Notes under the pieces: generated by a model
Databases searched by the model: none
What the model saw: only the letters and a program-made list of their open reading frames with translations
Told to the model about the DNA's origin: nothing
Assembly (NCBI GenBank): GCA_934446135.1
Contig: CAKSDT010000011.1
Span: 1 to 25,833, forward strand
Source: an uncultured Clostridia bacterium
GTDB lineage: Bacteria > Bacillota > Clostridia > RGIG6154
DNA length: 25,833 bases
Direction: 5' to 3'
In this document: positions 7,961 to 15,301 of the stretch, in pieces
Layout: each line of letters starts with the position of its first letter
How positions within the stretch are numbered: the stretch's first letter is position 1
Position numbers and translations under genes: made by a program

Positions 7961-8236
7961 ATGGACATTTACCCCGGTGCTATAGTCTATGCGACAGCAG
8001 GCAGGGATAAAGACAGATTTTTCGTGGTTACGGCGGTTGAAGGGGATTATGCATTCATTTCAGACGGTCGTACCAGAAAAGTGGATGTACCTAAAAAGAA
8101 GAAATTAAAACATCTGAAAGGCACGAAATTGTTTTCTGAAGATTTAAGAAGCAAACTTTCAGATAATCAGATAATTTCAAATTCTATGATAAGAAAAGAA
8201 ATTCAGTTGTTAATTTCAGATAATAAAAGTATTTAA
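7961..8236 (+). CDS. KOW-domain RNA-binding protein (L14e-like), function unknown
   Basis: A 91-residue protein with an N-terminal KOW-like beta module (GAIVYATAGRDKDRFFVV, then YAFISDGRTRKVDVPKKKKL) of the kind found in eukaryotic/archaeal L14e and L27e. Genes of this type commonly sit between map and infA in Clostridia. The basic KKKKLKHLKG stretch fits RNA or ribosome binding, but its role is not established. The last 30 residues are less conserved-looking. RBS is a modest TTAGAGGTG upstream. The position suggests a ribosome-associated factor; this is inference. Confidence 0.85.
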   Translation: MDIYPGAIVYATAGRDKDRFFVVTAVEGDYAFISDGRTRKVDVPKKKKLKHLKGTKLFSEDLRSKLSDNQIISNSMIRKEIQLLISDNKSI

Positions 8237-8251
8237 AAGGAGGGTGTATCC

Positions 8252-8470
8252 ATGGCAAAAGATGATGTTCTGGAACTTGAAGGGACGGTTGTTGAATCGC
8301 TTCCCAATGCAATGTTTCAGGTTGAATTAGAAAACGGTCATGTAATTCAGGCTCATATAGCCGGAAAACTTCGTATGAATTTCATCAGAATACTTCCGGG
8401 TGATAAGGTTACGGTTGAAATGTCACCGTATGATTTGACAAAAGGCAGAATTACATGGAGAGCAAAATAA
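8252..8470 (+). CDS. infA: Translation initiation factor IF-1
   Basis: IF-1 occupies the 30S A site during initiation. The 72-residue length is canonical, and the whole sequence follows the family: MAKDDVLELEGTVVESLPNA, FQVELENGHVIQAHIAGK, MNFIRILPGDKVTVEMSPYD and LTKGRITWR at the end, forming one S1/OB fold. AAGGAGGG lies just upstream of the ATG. rpmJ follows after 47 bases. Confidence 0.98.
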   Translation: MAKDDVLELEGTVVESLPNAMFQVELENGHVIQAHIAGKLRMNFIRILPGDKVTVEMSPYDLTKGRITWRAK

Positions 8471-8517
8471 GCAAATATCGCTGACATTATCTCAGCTGAA
8501 AAATTTTGGAGGTTATT

Positions 8518-8631
8518 ATGAAAGTTAGACCATCCGTAAAACCCATTTGCGAAAAATGTAAAATCATCAGACGCAAAGGAAATATTATGGTAATTTGTGA
8601 AAATCCAAAGCACAAACAGAAACAAGGCTGA
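8518..8631 (+). CDS. rpmJ: 50S ribosomal protein L36 (zinc form)
   Basis: A 37-codon gene: MKVRPSVKPICEKCKIIRRK, then GNIMVICENPKHKQKQG. C11, C14, C27 and H32 form the classical L36 zinc site, so this is the zinc-dependent version. L36 is a small 23S rRNA-binding protein near the L7/L12 stalk base. TTGGAGG precedes the ATG, and the gene is in its standard place between infA and rpsM. Confidence 0.97.
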   Translation: MKVRPSVKPICEKCKIIRRKGNIMVICENPKHKQKQG

Positions 8632-8649
8632 TAAAGGAGGTGCAGTTAA

Positions 8650-9018
8650 ATGGCAAGAATAGCAGGTGTAGATTTACCTCGTGAAAAACGCGTTGAAATC
8701 GGACTTACCTACATTTATGGTATCGGAGTAAATCTTTCAAGAGATATTTTAAATAAGACGGGTATCAATCCTGATACAAGAGTTAAGGATTTAACTGAAG
8801 ACGATATCGCAAAACTCCGTGATGCTATTGATAAGGACTATACAGTTGAAGGTGATCTTAGAAGAAAGGTTGCTTTAGATATTAAGCGTCTTATGGAAAT
8901 CGGCTGCTACAGAGGTTTAAGACACAGAAGAGGTCTTCCTTGTAGAGGTCAGAATACCAAAAATAATGCAAGAACAAGAAAAGGTCCTAAAAAGACTATT
9001 GCAAATAAGAAGAAGTAA
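8650..9018 (+). CDS. rpsM: 30S ribosomal protein S13
   Basis: S13 sits on the 30S head and bridges to the large subunit. The 122 residues begin MARIAGVDLPREKRVEIGLTY, include the YGIG helix-two-turn-helix region, and end in the basic tail with GCYRGLRHRRGLPCRGQ, NNARTRKGPKKT and a lysine-rich terminus. AAGGAGG precedes the ATG. It starts the classical alpha operon section. Confidence 0.98.
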   Translation: MARIAGVDLPREKRVEIGLTYIYGIGVNLSRDILNKTGINPDTRVKDLTEDDIAKLRDAIDKDYTVEGDLRRKVALDIKRLMEIGCYRGLRHRRGLPCRGQNTKNNARTRKGPKKTIANKKK

Positions 9019-9030
9019 GGAGGCTTTGAG

Positions 9031-9429
9031 ATGGCAAAAACTGCGACAAAAAAGACCGTCAGAAGACGTAAAGAAAAGAAAAACATTGAAAAAGGTGCAG
9101 TTCATATTAACTCAACCTTTAACAATACAATTATTACAATTACTGACACACAGGGTAACGCTATTTCTTGGGCAAGTGCCGGTGAATTAGGTTTCAAGGG
9201 ATCTAAAAAGTCAACTCCGTTTGCTGCTCAGATGGCTGCTGAAACTGCTGCAAAGGCTGCTCAGGAACACGGATTAAAGAGCGTTGAAGATTATGTAAAA
9301 GGTCCCGGTGCCGGAAGAGAAGCTGCAATTCGTGCACTTCAGGCTGTAGGATTGGAAGTAAGTATGATTAAAGATGTTACTCCTATTCCTCATAACGGCT
9401 GCAGACCGCCTAAGAGAAGAAGAGTTTGA
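9031..9429 (+). CDS. rpsK: 30S ribosomal protein S11
   Basis: S11 forms part of the mRNA exit site. The 132-residue protein has a basic N-terminal tail (residues 1-20), then GAVHINSTFNNTIITITDTQ, SAGELGFKGSKKSTPFAAQM, the GPGAGREAAIRAL motif and the C-terminal DVTPIPHNGCRPPKRRRV, all typical. Twelve bases separate it from rpsM, with AGGAGG in the gap. Confidence 0.98.
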   Translation: MAKTATKKTVRRRKEKKNIEKGAVHINSTFNNTIITITDTQGNAISWASAGELGFKGSKKSTPFAAQMAAETAAKAAQEHGLKSVEDYVKGPGAGREAAIRALQAVGLEVSMIKDVTPIPHNGCRPPKRRRV

Positions 9430-9469
9430 TTTATTAATAATGAAATTTTGAAACGGAGGTTAAAGCAAT

Positions 9470-10096
9470 ATGGCAAGATATACAGGTGCTGTATGCAGAC
9501 TCTGCAGACGCGAAGGACAGAAATTGTTTTTAAAGGGCGATCGTTGCTATTCAGATAAATGTGCTCTTAACAGAAGACAGTATGCTCCGGGTCAGCATGG
9601 TCAGGGTAGAAAAAAATTGTCAGAATACGGTTTGCAGCTTAGAGAAAAGCAGAAAGCAAAGCGTTATTACGGAATATTGGAAAACCAGTTCAGACATTAT
9701 TTTGAATTGGCTGAAAAGAAACAAGGCGTAACAGGTGAAAACCTTTTATCAATTCTCGAAACAAGACTTGATAATGTTGCTTTCAGATTAGGTTTCGGTT
9801 TATCAAGAGCCGAAGCAAGACAGTTGGTAAGACACGGTCATATCACTGTTAACGGCAAAAAAGTTAACATTCCTTCATATTTAGTTTCAGTGGGAGATGT
9901 TATCGCTGTTAAAGAAGCAAGCAAAGGTTCAGAAAAATTGAAAGCAGTTTTGGAATCAACTTCTGGAAAAACAGTTCCGAAGTGGCTTGATCTTAACAAA
10001 GATACAGCAGAAGCAAAAGTAATTGCTGCTCCTGCAAGAGATGATATAGATCTCGAAATCGCTGAACACTTAATCGTTGAGTTGTATTCTAAATAA
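9470..10096 (+). CDS. rpsD: 30S ribosomal protein S4 (zinc form)
   Basis: S4 nucleates 30S assembly and often represses its own mRNA. The 208 residues have an N-terminal zinc site (C9, C12, C26, C31 in AVCRLCRREG and DRCYSDKCALNRRQ), the YAPGQHGQGRKKLSEYG segment, and the S4 RNA-binding domain from about residue 95 (ETRLDNVAFRLGF, ARQLVRHGHITVNGKKVNIPS). In B. subtilis rpsD lies away from this operon; its place between rpsK and rpoA matches Clostridia and proteobacteria. Confidence 0.98.
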   Translation: MARYTGAVCRLCRREGQKLFLKGDRCYSDKCALNRRQYAPGQHGQGRKKLSEYGLQLREKQKAKRYYGILENQFRHYFELAEKKQGVTGENLLSILETRLDNVAFRLGFGLSRAEARQLVRHGHITVNGKKVNIPSYLVSVGDVIAVKEASKGSEKLKAVLESTSGKTVPKWLDLNKDTAEAKVIAAPARDDIDLEIAEHLIVELYSK

Positions 10097-10168
10097 TAGA
10101 TTATTTTGAATAGCAATTTAAGATTAGACGTTCCTGCCCCAAAGGTGGGTATAAAAGGAGGGTTAAAT

Positions 10169-11125
10169 ATGTTAGAAATGCAAAAACCAAAGATTGAGTG
10201 CATTGATATAGTTCCCAACGGTTCTTACGGCAAATTTGTTGTTGAACCCTTAGAAAGAGGATACGGTTTAACAATCGGAAACTCTCTTAGAAGGACGCTT
10301 TTGTCTTCACTCCCGGGTGCAGCAGTTTCTTATATAAAAATTGACGGGGTTCAGCACGAATTTTCGGCGATTCCCGGAGTTAAGGAAGATGTTGTTGAAA
10401 TTATCTTAAACATTAAAAATCTTCATGTTAAGATGAGTGAACCCGGACCAAAGGTTGTCTACATCGAAGCAGCAGGTAAGTGTGAAGTCACAGCAGCGGA
10501 TATCAAATGCGATGCCGCAGTTGAGATACTAAATCCTGATCTTCATATTGCGACTTTGAATGAGAATGCAAAGTTTAATATGGAAATTACTCTTACATCG
10601 GGAAGAGGTTATGTTTCAGCTGATAAAAACCGTGCCGACAATCAGTCAATTATAGGTATAATTCCTGTAGATTCAATTTATACACCTATAACAAAGGTTA
10701 ATTATCAGGTAGAAAATACCAGAGTAGGTCAGATTACCGATTATGATAAACTCACACTTGAAGTTTGGACTAACGGTACTATAGAACCCGAAAAGGCTGT
10801 AAGCCTTGCCGCTAAAATTCTTATTGAACATTTGAATCTTTTCCTTAATCTTTCAGAGGGTGCCGCTCACACTGAGGTACTTATTAACAAGACTGATTCT
10901 AAAAAGGAAAAGGTTATGGAAATGACAATAGAAGAACTCGATTTGTCAGTTCGTTCATATAACTGTCTTAAGAGAGCAGGAGTTAATACTGTTGAAGACT
11001 TATCATCAAAGACTGAAGAAGATATGATGAGAGTAAGAAATCTCGGCAGAAAATCACTGGAAGAAGTTCTCAATAAGATGGAAAGCCTTGGGCTTACATT
11101 AAGAAAAGAAGAAGATGACGAATAA
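10169..11125 (+). CDS. rpoA: DNA-directed RNA polymerase subunit alpha
   Basis: The alpha dimer scaffolds RNA polymerase assembly. The 318-residue product contains the N-terminal dimerisation domain (GYGLTIGNSLRRTLLSSLPG, then VVEIILNIKNLH) and the C-terminal helix-hairpin-helix domain that contacts UP elements and activators (ELDLSVRSYNCLKRAGVNTV, VRNLGRKSLEEVLNKM). I place the start at ATG 10169, 7 bases after AAAGGAGGG (10154-10162); an in-frame TTG at 10106 would add 21 unconserved residues and would bury this site. Usual length for Firmicutes. Confidence 0.97.
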   Translation: MLEMQKPKIECIDIVPNGSYGKFVVEPLERGYGLTIGNSLRRTLLSSLPGAAVSYIKIDGVQHEFSAIPGVKEDVVEIILNIKNLHVKMSEPGPKVVYIEAAGKCEVTAADIKCDAAVEILNPDLHIATLNENAKFNMEITLTSGRGYVSADKNRADNQSIIGIIPVDSIYTPITKVNYQVENTRVGQITDYDKLTLEVWTNGTIEPEKAVSLAAKILIEHLNLFLNLSEGAAHTEVLINKTDSKKEKVMEMTIEELDLSVRSYNCLKRAGVNTVEDLSSKTEEDMMRVRNLGRKSLEEVLNKMESLGLTLRKEEDDE

Positions 11126-11145
11126 TACTTAATATTTTAAGTATT
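11124..11145 (+). promoter_or_regulatory. 9-bp AT-rich hairpin between rpoA and rplQ
   Basis: A perfect inverted repeat AATACTTAA / TTAAGTATT with a TATT loop begins inside the rpoA stop codon and lies 35 bases before the rplQ start. The stem has a single G-C pair and only four Ts at its 3' side, so it is a poor terminator. Plausible roles are partial attenuation, RNase processing or protection of the rpoA 3' end. The perfect pairing is directly visible; the role is not. Confidence 0.35.
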
Positions 11146-11180
11146 TTACTATGACCTTAAAGTAAAGGAGGTATTTTGGA

Positions 11181-11522
11181 ATGCCAGGTACAAGAAAATT
11201 AGGCAGAGTTACTGCTCACAGAAATGCAATGCTCAGAAATCTCACAACATCGCTTTTGGAAAACGGTAAAATGGTTACAACCGAAACAAGAGCAAAAGAA
11301 GTAAGATGTATGGCTGAAAAAATGATTACATTAGGTAAGAAAAATACACTTCATACAAGAAGACAGGCTCTTGCTTATGTTACAAAGCCGGATGTAGTGC
11401 ATAAATTATTTACCGAAATAGCACCTAAATATGCAGATAGGAACGGTGGATACACCAGAATTATTAAAATGACTCCCAGAAGAGGAGACGGTGCTTCACA
11501 AGCTGTTATTGAATTGGTATAA
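11181..11522 (+). CDS. rplQ: 50S ribosomal protein L17
   Basis: L17 lies near the peptide exit tunnel. The 113-residue protein begins MPGTRKLGRVTAHRNAMLRN, with LTTSLLENGKMVTTETRAKEV and the C-terminal NGGYTRIIKMTPRRGDGA, ending in VIELV. AAAGGAGG is upstream. It is the last gene of the ribosomal block and is followed 11 bases later by a strong terminator. Confidence 0.98.
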   Translation: MPGTRKLGRVTAHRNAMLRNLTTSLLENGKMVTTETRAKEVRCMAEKMITLGKKNTLHTRRQALAYVTKPDVVHKLFTEIAPKYADRNGGYTRIIKMTPRRGDGASQAVIELV

Positions 11523-11532
11523 TTAATTTTAT

Positions 11533-11566
11533 AAAAAAGGATGTCCTATGGGGCATCCTTTTTTTT
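11533..11566 (+). terminator. Rho-independent terminator after rplQ
   Basis: The stem GGATGTCC/GGGCATCC (one G-T wobble) with a TATG loop is flanked by six As on the left and eight Ts on the right, so A-T pairs extend the stem. This is a textbook intrinsic terminator 11 bases after the rplQ stop and marks the end of the ribosomal transcript. The As and Ts are not symmetric enough to claim equal strength on the other strand, where no gene converges. Confidence 0.95.
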
Positions 11567-11654
11567 GCAAAAATATATATTTATATTATAGATTTTTCTT
11601 ATGTCCGACACATATTTTAAAATCAAATCAACAAACATAATATCGATACATATA

Positions 11655-11664
11655 ATACCGGTAT
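11655..11664. promoter_or_regulatory. Palindrome ATACCGGTAT upstream of the mdh promoter
   Basis: A perfect 10-bp palindrome, relatively GC-rich in a very AT-rich spacer, ends 13 bases before the -35 hexamer. Other inverted repeats in the same spacer are TATGT-N5-ACATA (11600-11614), ATTTTAAAAT (11614-11623) and TATCGATA (11641-11648). The position suits an upstream regulator site, but such short palindromes also arise by chance, and none matches the Rex consensus TTGTTAA-N4-TTAACAA. Confidence 0.25.
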
Positions 11665-11677
11665 ATCAAATTAGTAA

Positions 11678-11706
11678 TTGCACTATTATGTAAGATATGA
11701 TATAAT
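11678..11706 (+). promoter_or_regulatory. Sigma-A type promoter of the mdh-fumC-hdr-flx-frd operon
   Basis: TTGCAC (11678-11683) and TATAAT (11701-11706) are separated by exactly 17 bases, and TGA directly before the -10 gives an extended -10 (TGN). Transcription should start near 11713, leaving a short leader of about 25 bases before ATG 11738 with GAGGTG as the ribosome binding site. This is the only strong promoter I see between the rplQ terminator and the fumarate reductase genes. Confidence 0.85.
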
Positions 11707-11737
11707 AGAGCGAAAAATGTAGAATAAGAGGTGCATT

Positions 11738-12682
11738 ATGAATAAAATATCGATTGTCGGATCGGGAAGCGTCGGTTCAACTATTGCTTATACGCTCACA
11801 GTAACCGGAATAGCATCCGAAATAGTTATGATTGACATTAACAATGAAAAGGCGTTAGGCGAAGCGTTGGATATAAGACAGGGAACCCCGTTTTGCGGTG
11901 CCTGTTCTGTTTATGCCGGTGATTACCGTGATGCCGAAGGGTCAAATGTTGTAATTATAACATCGGGGATTGCAAGAAAACCGGGTCAAACCAGACTTGA
12001 ACTTGCACAGACAAACGTAAACATAACAAAATCAATTATACCTGAGATAACGAAATATGCTCCGGATGCAGTATATATAATTGTAAGCAATCCTGTTGAT
12101 ATACTTACATACACATTTTTAAAACTTTCAGGCATTCCCGAAAATAGGATATTAGGTTCGGGAACAATTTTGGACACTGCAAGACTCCGTGCAAGGCTTT
12201 CAGAGTATTATAATATAAATCAAAGCAATGTTCATGCTTATGTTTTCGGTGAGCACGGCGATTCATCATTTATACCGTGGTCTGTTGCAAATATTTCAAA
12301 TGTGCCGATAAGTGAATGTCACCAGTTGATAGTTTCACCGGGGATTAAAAGCCCTGTTTTGGATTTGAAGGAAATAGAACAATATGTAAGAAAGTCGGGC
12401 GGCAGGGTAATTGCAAGAAAGGGTGCAACTTTCTATGCAGTATCTGTTTCAGTCTGTCATATTTGTAAATGTCTTTTAAGCGGCATTGATACAACGCTGA
12501 CAATTTCAACAATGATGCACGGCGAGTATGGAATAAATGATGTGTGCCTCAGCACTCTTAATATGATTGGAAATGAGGGAGTAAGAGGAAAAGTTAATGT
12601 TCCGCTTACCGATGAAGAAGTTAAAAAACTTAGACTTAGTGCAGATACACTTAAGGATGTTATTAATAGTCTTGAGATATAA
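11738..12682 (+). CDS. mdh: Malate dehydrogenase with LDH-like scaffold (NAD-dependent)
   Basis: Predicted to interconvert oxaloacetate and malate with NADH. The 314 residues have the Rossmann motif GSGSVGS (8-14) with D33 ending strand 2 (NAD preference), catalytic H173 in GEHGD with D146 and R149, and substrate-binding R86. The specificity position (residue 102 in LDH numbering) is R80 in GIARKPGQTR; LDH has Gln there and malate dehydrogenases have Arg. Elsewhere it looks like an L-LDH (GSGTILDTAR, NVHAYVFGEHGD), and the residues matching the LDH fructose-1,6-bisphosphate site (R151, H166) are kept. First gene of the operon, 15 bases before fumC, whose substrate is malate. Automatic annotation may call it lactate dehydrogenase; the Arg and the context argue for malate. 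Confidence 0.85.
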   Translation: MNKISIVGSGSVGSTIAYTLTVTGIASEIVMIDINNEKALGEALDIRQGTPFCGACSVYAGDYRDAEGSNVVIITSGIARKPGQTRLELAQTNVNITKSIIPEITKYAPDAVYIIVSNPVDILTYTFLKLSGIPENRILGSGTILDTARLRARLSEYYNINQSNVHAYVFGEHGDSSFIPWSVANISNVPISECHQLIVSPGIKSPVLDLKEIEQYVRKSGGRVIARKGATFYAVSVSVCHICKCLLSGIDTTLTISTMMHGEYGINDVCLSTLNMIGNEGVRGKVNVPLTDEEVKKLRLSADTLKDVINSLEI

Positions 12683-12697
12683 GAAAGGTGGTTTATA

Positions 12698-14074
12698 ATG
12701 GAATACCGTATTGAACACGATTCTATGGGTGAAATGAAAGTGCCGGCAGACCGTTTGTGGGCTGCACAGACACAAAGAAGTCACGAAAATTTTGAAATAG
12801 GCGTTGATATTGAAACAATGCCGAGAGAGATAACTTACGCATTCGGAATTTTGAAGAAAGCTGCAGCACTTGCGAATGCGGAATTAAAGCCTGAGAAGAT
12901 GACCAAAGAAAAGTTAGATGCGATTTCAGAGGCTTGTGATGAGGTTATATCAGGAAAGTTAAACAGTCATTTCCCGCTTGTTGTATGGCAGACCGGTTCG
13001 GGAACCCAGTCTAATATGAATGCAAACGAAGTAATTGCAAACCGTGCAAATCAAATTGCGGGTCACAAACTTTGCCACCCTAATGATGATATTAATATGA
13101 GTCAGTCATCAAACGACACTTTCCCGACAGCAATGCACATTTCGGCTGTTATTGCAGTTCAGGACAAATTGCTTCCGGCAATTAACACTCTTATTGAAAC
13201 ATTTAAGCGTCTTGAAAAGGAAAATGAAGGAATTGTAAAATCAGGAAGAACTCATCTTCAGGACGCAACACCAATCAAATTCAGTCAGGAAATATCGGGA
13301 TGGCGTTCGAGTTTGGAAAGAGATGCTGAACTTCTTAAAATGTCACTTAATCCGCTTTATGAACTTGCACTTGGAGGAACTGCTGTAGGAACAGGGCTTA
13401 ATGCTCCTAAAGGGTTCTCTGAACTTGTAGCAAAAAAGGTTGCTGAACTTACGGGCAAACCGTTTGTTACTGCAGAAAACAAATTCCATGCTTTAACATC
13501 GAAAGATGAACTTGTTTTTGCTCACGGTGCAATAAAGGCTGCGGCTTGCGATATGATGAAAATTGCAAATGATGTACGCTGGCTTGCATCGGGTCCCCGT
13601 GACGGATTGGGAGAAATTCATATTCCTGAAAATGAACCCGGTTCTTCAATTATGCCGGGAAAGGTAAATCCGACACAATGCGAAGCTGTTACGATGGTTG
13701 CGGTTCAGGTTATGGGAAATGATGTTGCGGTTGGAATTGCAGCATCTCAGGGGAATTTTGAACTTAATGTGTTTATGCCTGTTGCAGCATATAATTTTTT
13801 GCAGTCTGCAAGACTTTTGGCAGAAGCAATAGTATCGTTTAATAAAAACTGTGCTTCGGGAATTACTGCAAATAAAGAAAAGATGTATCATAATCTTCAT
13901 AATTCTCTTATGCTTGTTACGGCCCTTAATCCTTATCTCGGTTATGAAAATGCCGCAAAAACAGCAAAAAATGCATTTAAAGATAACATTTCACTTAAAG
14001 AAGCCTGTGTTGAACTTGGCTTTTTAACAGCAGAAAAGTTTGATGAAGTATTCCACCCGGAACAGATGGTTTAA
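12698..14074 (+). CDS. fumC: Fumarate hydratase, class II
   Basis: Interconverts malate and fumarate without an iron-sulfur cluster. The 458 residues match class II length and carry the superfamily signature GSSIMPGKVNP (315-325) with the catalytic serine loop, TGSGTQSNMNANEV (99-112), SSNDTFPTAMH (137-147) and the H186 region GRTHLQDATP. These distinguish it from aspartase and argininosuccinate lyase to the extent that motifs can; aspartase is the main alternative. Lying between malate dehydrogenase and a fumarate reductase module, fumarase is much the better reading. Gaps of 15 and 18 bases on either side indicate one transcript. Confidence 0.93.
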   Translation: MEYRIEHDSMGEMKVPADRLWAAQTQRSHENFEIGVDIETMPREITYAFGILKKAAALANAELKPEKMTKEKLDAISEACDEVISGKLNSHFPLVVWQTGSGTQSNMNANEVIANRANQIAGHKLCHPNDDINMSQSSNDTFPTAMHISAVIAVQDKLLPAINTLIETFKRLEKENEGIVKSGRTHLQDATPIKFSQEISGWRSSLERDAELLKMSLNPLYELALGGTAVGTGLNAPKGFSELVAKKVAELTGKPFVTAENKFHALTSKDELVFAHGAIKAAACDMMKIANDVRWLASGPRDGLGEIHIPENEPGSSIMPGKVNPTQCEAVTMVAVQVMGNDVAVGIAASQGNFELNVFMPVAAYNFLQSARLLAEAIVSFNKNCASGITANKEKMYHNLHNSLMLVTALNPYLGYENAAKTAKNAFKDNISLKEACVELGFLTAEKFDEVFHPEQMV

Positions 14075-14092
14075 AAATATCGGAGGTACAAT

Positions 14093-14902
14093 ATGAAAGT
14101 CAGTTATTTTCCGGGCTGTACTCTTCGTACAAAGGCAAAACAACTTGATTATTATGCCAGAGAGTGTGCAAAAATATTGGGTTTTGAACTTGAGGAGATT
14201 GAGAATTGGCAATGCTGCGGCGGTGTATTTATTAACGCCAAAGATGAAATTGCATCAAAACTTCCGAGTGTTCGTGCACTTAAGGCGGCAAAAGAAAAAG
14301 GTCAGCCTTTGGTTACGGTTTGTTCGGCCTGTCACAATGTAATAAAACAAACGAACAATGAAATGAAAACGGATAAAGACTTTGCTCAAAAAGCCAATCT
14401 TTATATGGCACAGGATAAGGATTTTTCGGAGGACTATAACGGAGAAACCGAAGTATATCATTATTTTGAAGTTTTAAAAGATATTGTTGGGTTTGATAAA
14501 ATCAGAGAAAAAGTTAAAAATCCGCTTACCGGAAGAAAAATTGCAGCATATTACGGCTGTCTGCTTTTAAGACCCGGCAAGGTTATGGCTTTTGACGATG
14601 TTGAAAATCCGTCCGTTATGGAGGATTTTATAAGAGCATTGGGAGCAGAACCCGTAATTTATGCAAAAAGAAACGAATGCTGCGGCGGATATGTTGCGCT
14701 TGAAGATCCGGAATCAGCAAGGAAAAAATCAAGTGCAGTTTCCGAAAATGCTATAAACAACGGTGCTGAAATTATGGTTACTGCCTGTCCTTTGTGTAAA
14801 TATAACTTGGTTAAAAACGGAAGTGAAATTCCGGTTGTGTATTTTACTGAACTTCTTGCGGAAGCACTGGGAGTAAAGGGGGTTGAGCAGGATGCAAAAT
14901 AA
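14093..14902 (+). CDS. hdrB: HdrB-like protein with two CCG domains
   Basis: HdrB carries two non-cubane [4Fe-4S] clusters that reduce heterodisulfide in methanogens. The 269 residues contain two complete CCG motifs: C9, C41-C42, C77/C80 and C156, C196-C197, C232/C235. Both cluster sites therefore look intact, unlike paralogues that have lost one. It is soluble, with no membrane helix. In D. vulgaris the partner of the FlxABCD-HdrABC complex is thought to be DsrC; no DsrC-like gene is seen here, whereas fumarate reductase subunits are in the same operon. It could pass electrons to FrdB or reduce a disulfide; the sequence does not decide this. It overlaps hdrC by 11 bases. Confidence 0.92.
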   Translation: MKVSYFPGCTLRTKAKQLDYYARECAKILGFELEEIENWQCCGGVFINAKDEIASKLPSVRALKAAKEKGQPLVTVCSACHNVIKQTNNEMKTDKDFAQKANLYMAQDKDFSEDYNGETEVYHYFEVLKDIVGFDKIREKVKNPLTGRKIAAYYGCLLLRPGKVMAFDDVENPSVMEDFIRALGAEPVIYAKRNECCGGYVALEDPESARKKSSAVSENAINNGAEIMVTACPLCKYNLVKNGSEIPVVYFTELLAEALGVKGVEQDAK

Positions 14903-15284
14903 AGATGAAAGACTCAAAGAACAAATTTTGAGAATGAGTGGAGTAAATCCCTTAAAATGTATGAGATGCGGAAAATGTTCGGCAACCTGTCCTGCTTACG
15001 ATGAAATGGAATACCACCCCCATCAATTTGTATATATGGTTGAAAAAGGCAATATTGCTGAACTTATGAATTCAAAATCTATTTATAAATGTTTGTCTTG
15101 TTTTGCCTGTGTTGACCGTTGTCCGAGAGGGGTAGAGCCTGCAAAATTAATTGAGGCTTTAAGACTTACCGTTGTTCGTCAGAAAGGACAAAACCATCTG
15201 ACACCAAACGATATACCAAACCTTTTGGATGAAGATATGCCTCAACAGGCAGTTATGAGTGCACTTCGTAAATATTCAAAATAA
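14892..15284 (+). CDS. hdrC: HdrC-like ferredoxin subunit
   Basis: A 130-residue protein with two classical [4Fe-4S] motifs, C23-C26-C29-C33 and C67-C70-C73-C77, each followed by the expected proline, as in HdrC. It would wire HdrA to HdrB. I start it at ATG 14892, 9 bases after AAAGGGGG (14875-14882); an in-frame TTG at 14883 would add three residues but has worse spacing. There are no membrane helices. It overlaps the hdrB stop by 11 bases and lies 17 bases before hdrA. Confidence 0.92.
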   Translation: MQNKDERLKEQILRMSGVNPLKCMRCGKCSATCPAYDEMEYHPHQFVYMVEKGNIAELMNSKSIYKCLSCFACVDRCPRGVEPAKLIEALRLTVVRQKGQNHLTPNDIPNLLDEDMPQQAVMSALRKYSK

Positions 15285-15301
15285 GGAAGGAGAAACGATA
15301 G

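Noticed and set aside
8480..8496. Small inverted repeat GCTGA...TCAGC between infA and rpmJ
   Set aside because: Only 5 bp of stem with a 7-base loop and no T tract; too weak to distinguish from chance.
10106..10168. In-frame N-terminal extension of rpoA from TTG 10106
   Set aside because: The 21 added residues do not resemble alpha subunits and cover the strong AAAGGAGGG ribosome binding site of ATG 10169.
11567..11737. Search for a Rex operator (TTGTTAA-N4-TTAACAA) before mdh
   Set aside because: Only isolated half-site-like strings such as the complement of CAACAAA are present; no second half at the right distance.
11738..12682. Annotation as L-lactate dehydrogenase from overall similarity
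   Set aside because: The specificity residue is Arg (R80), not Gln, and the next gene is fumarase; malate is the better substrate assignment.
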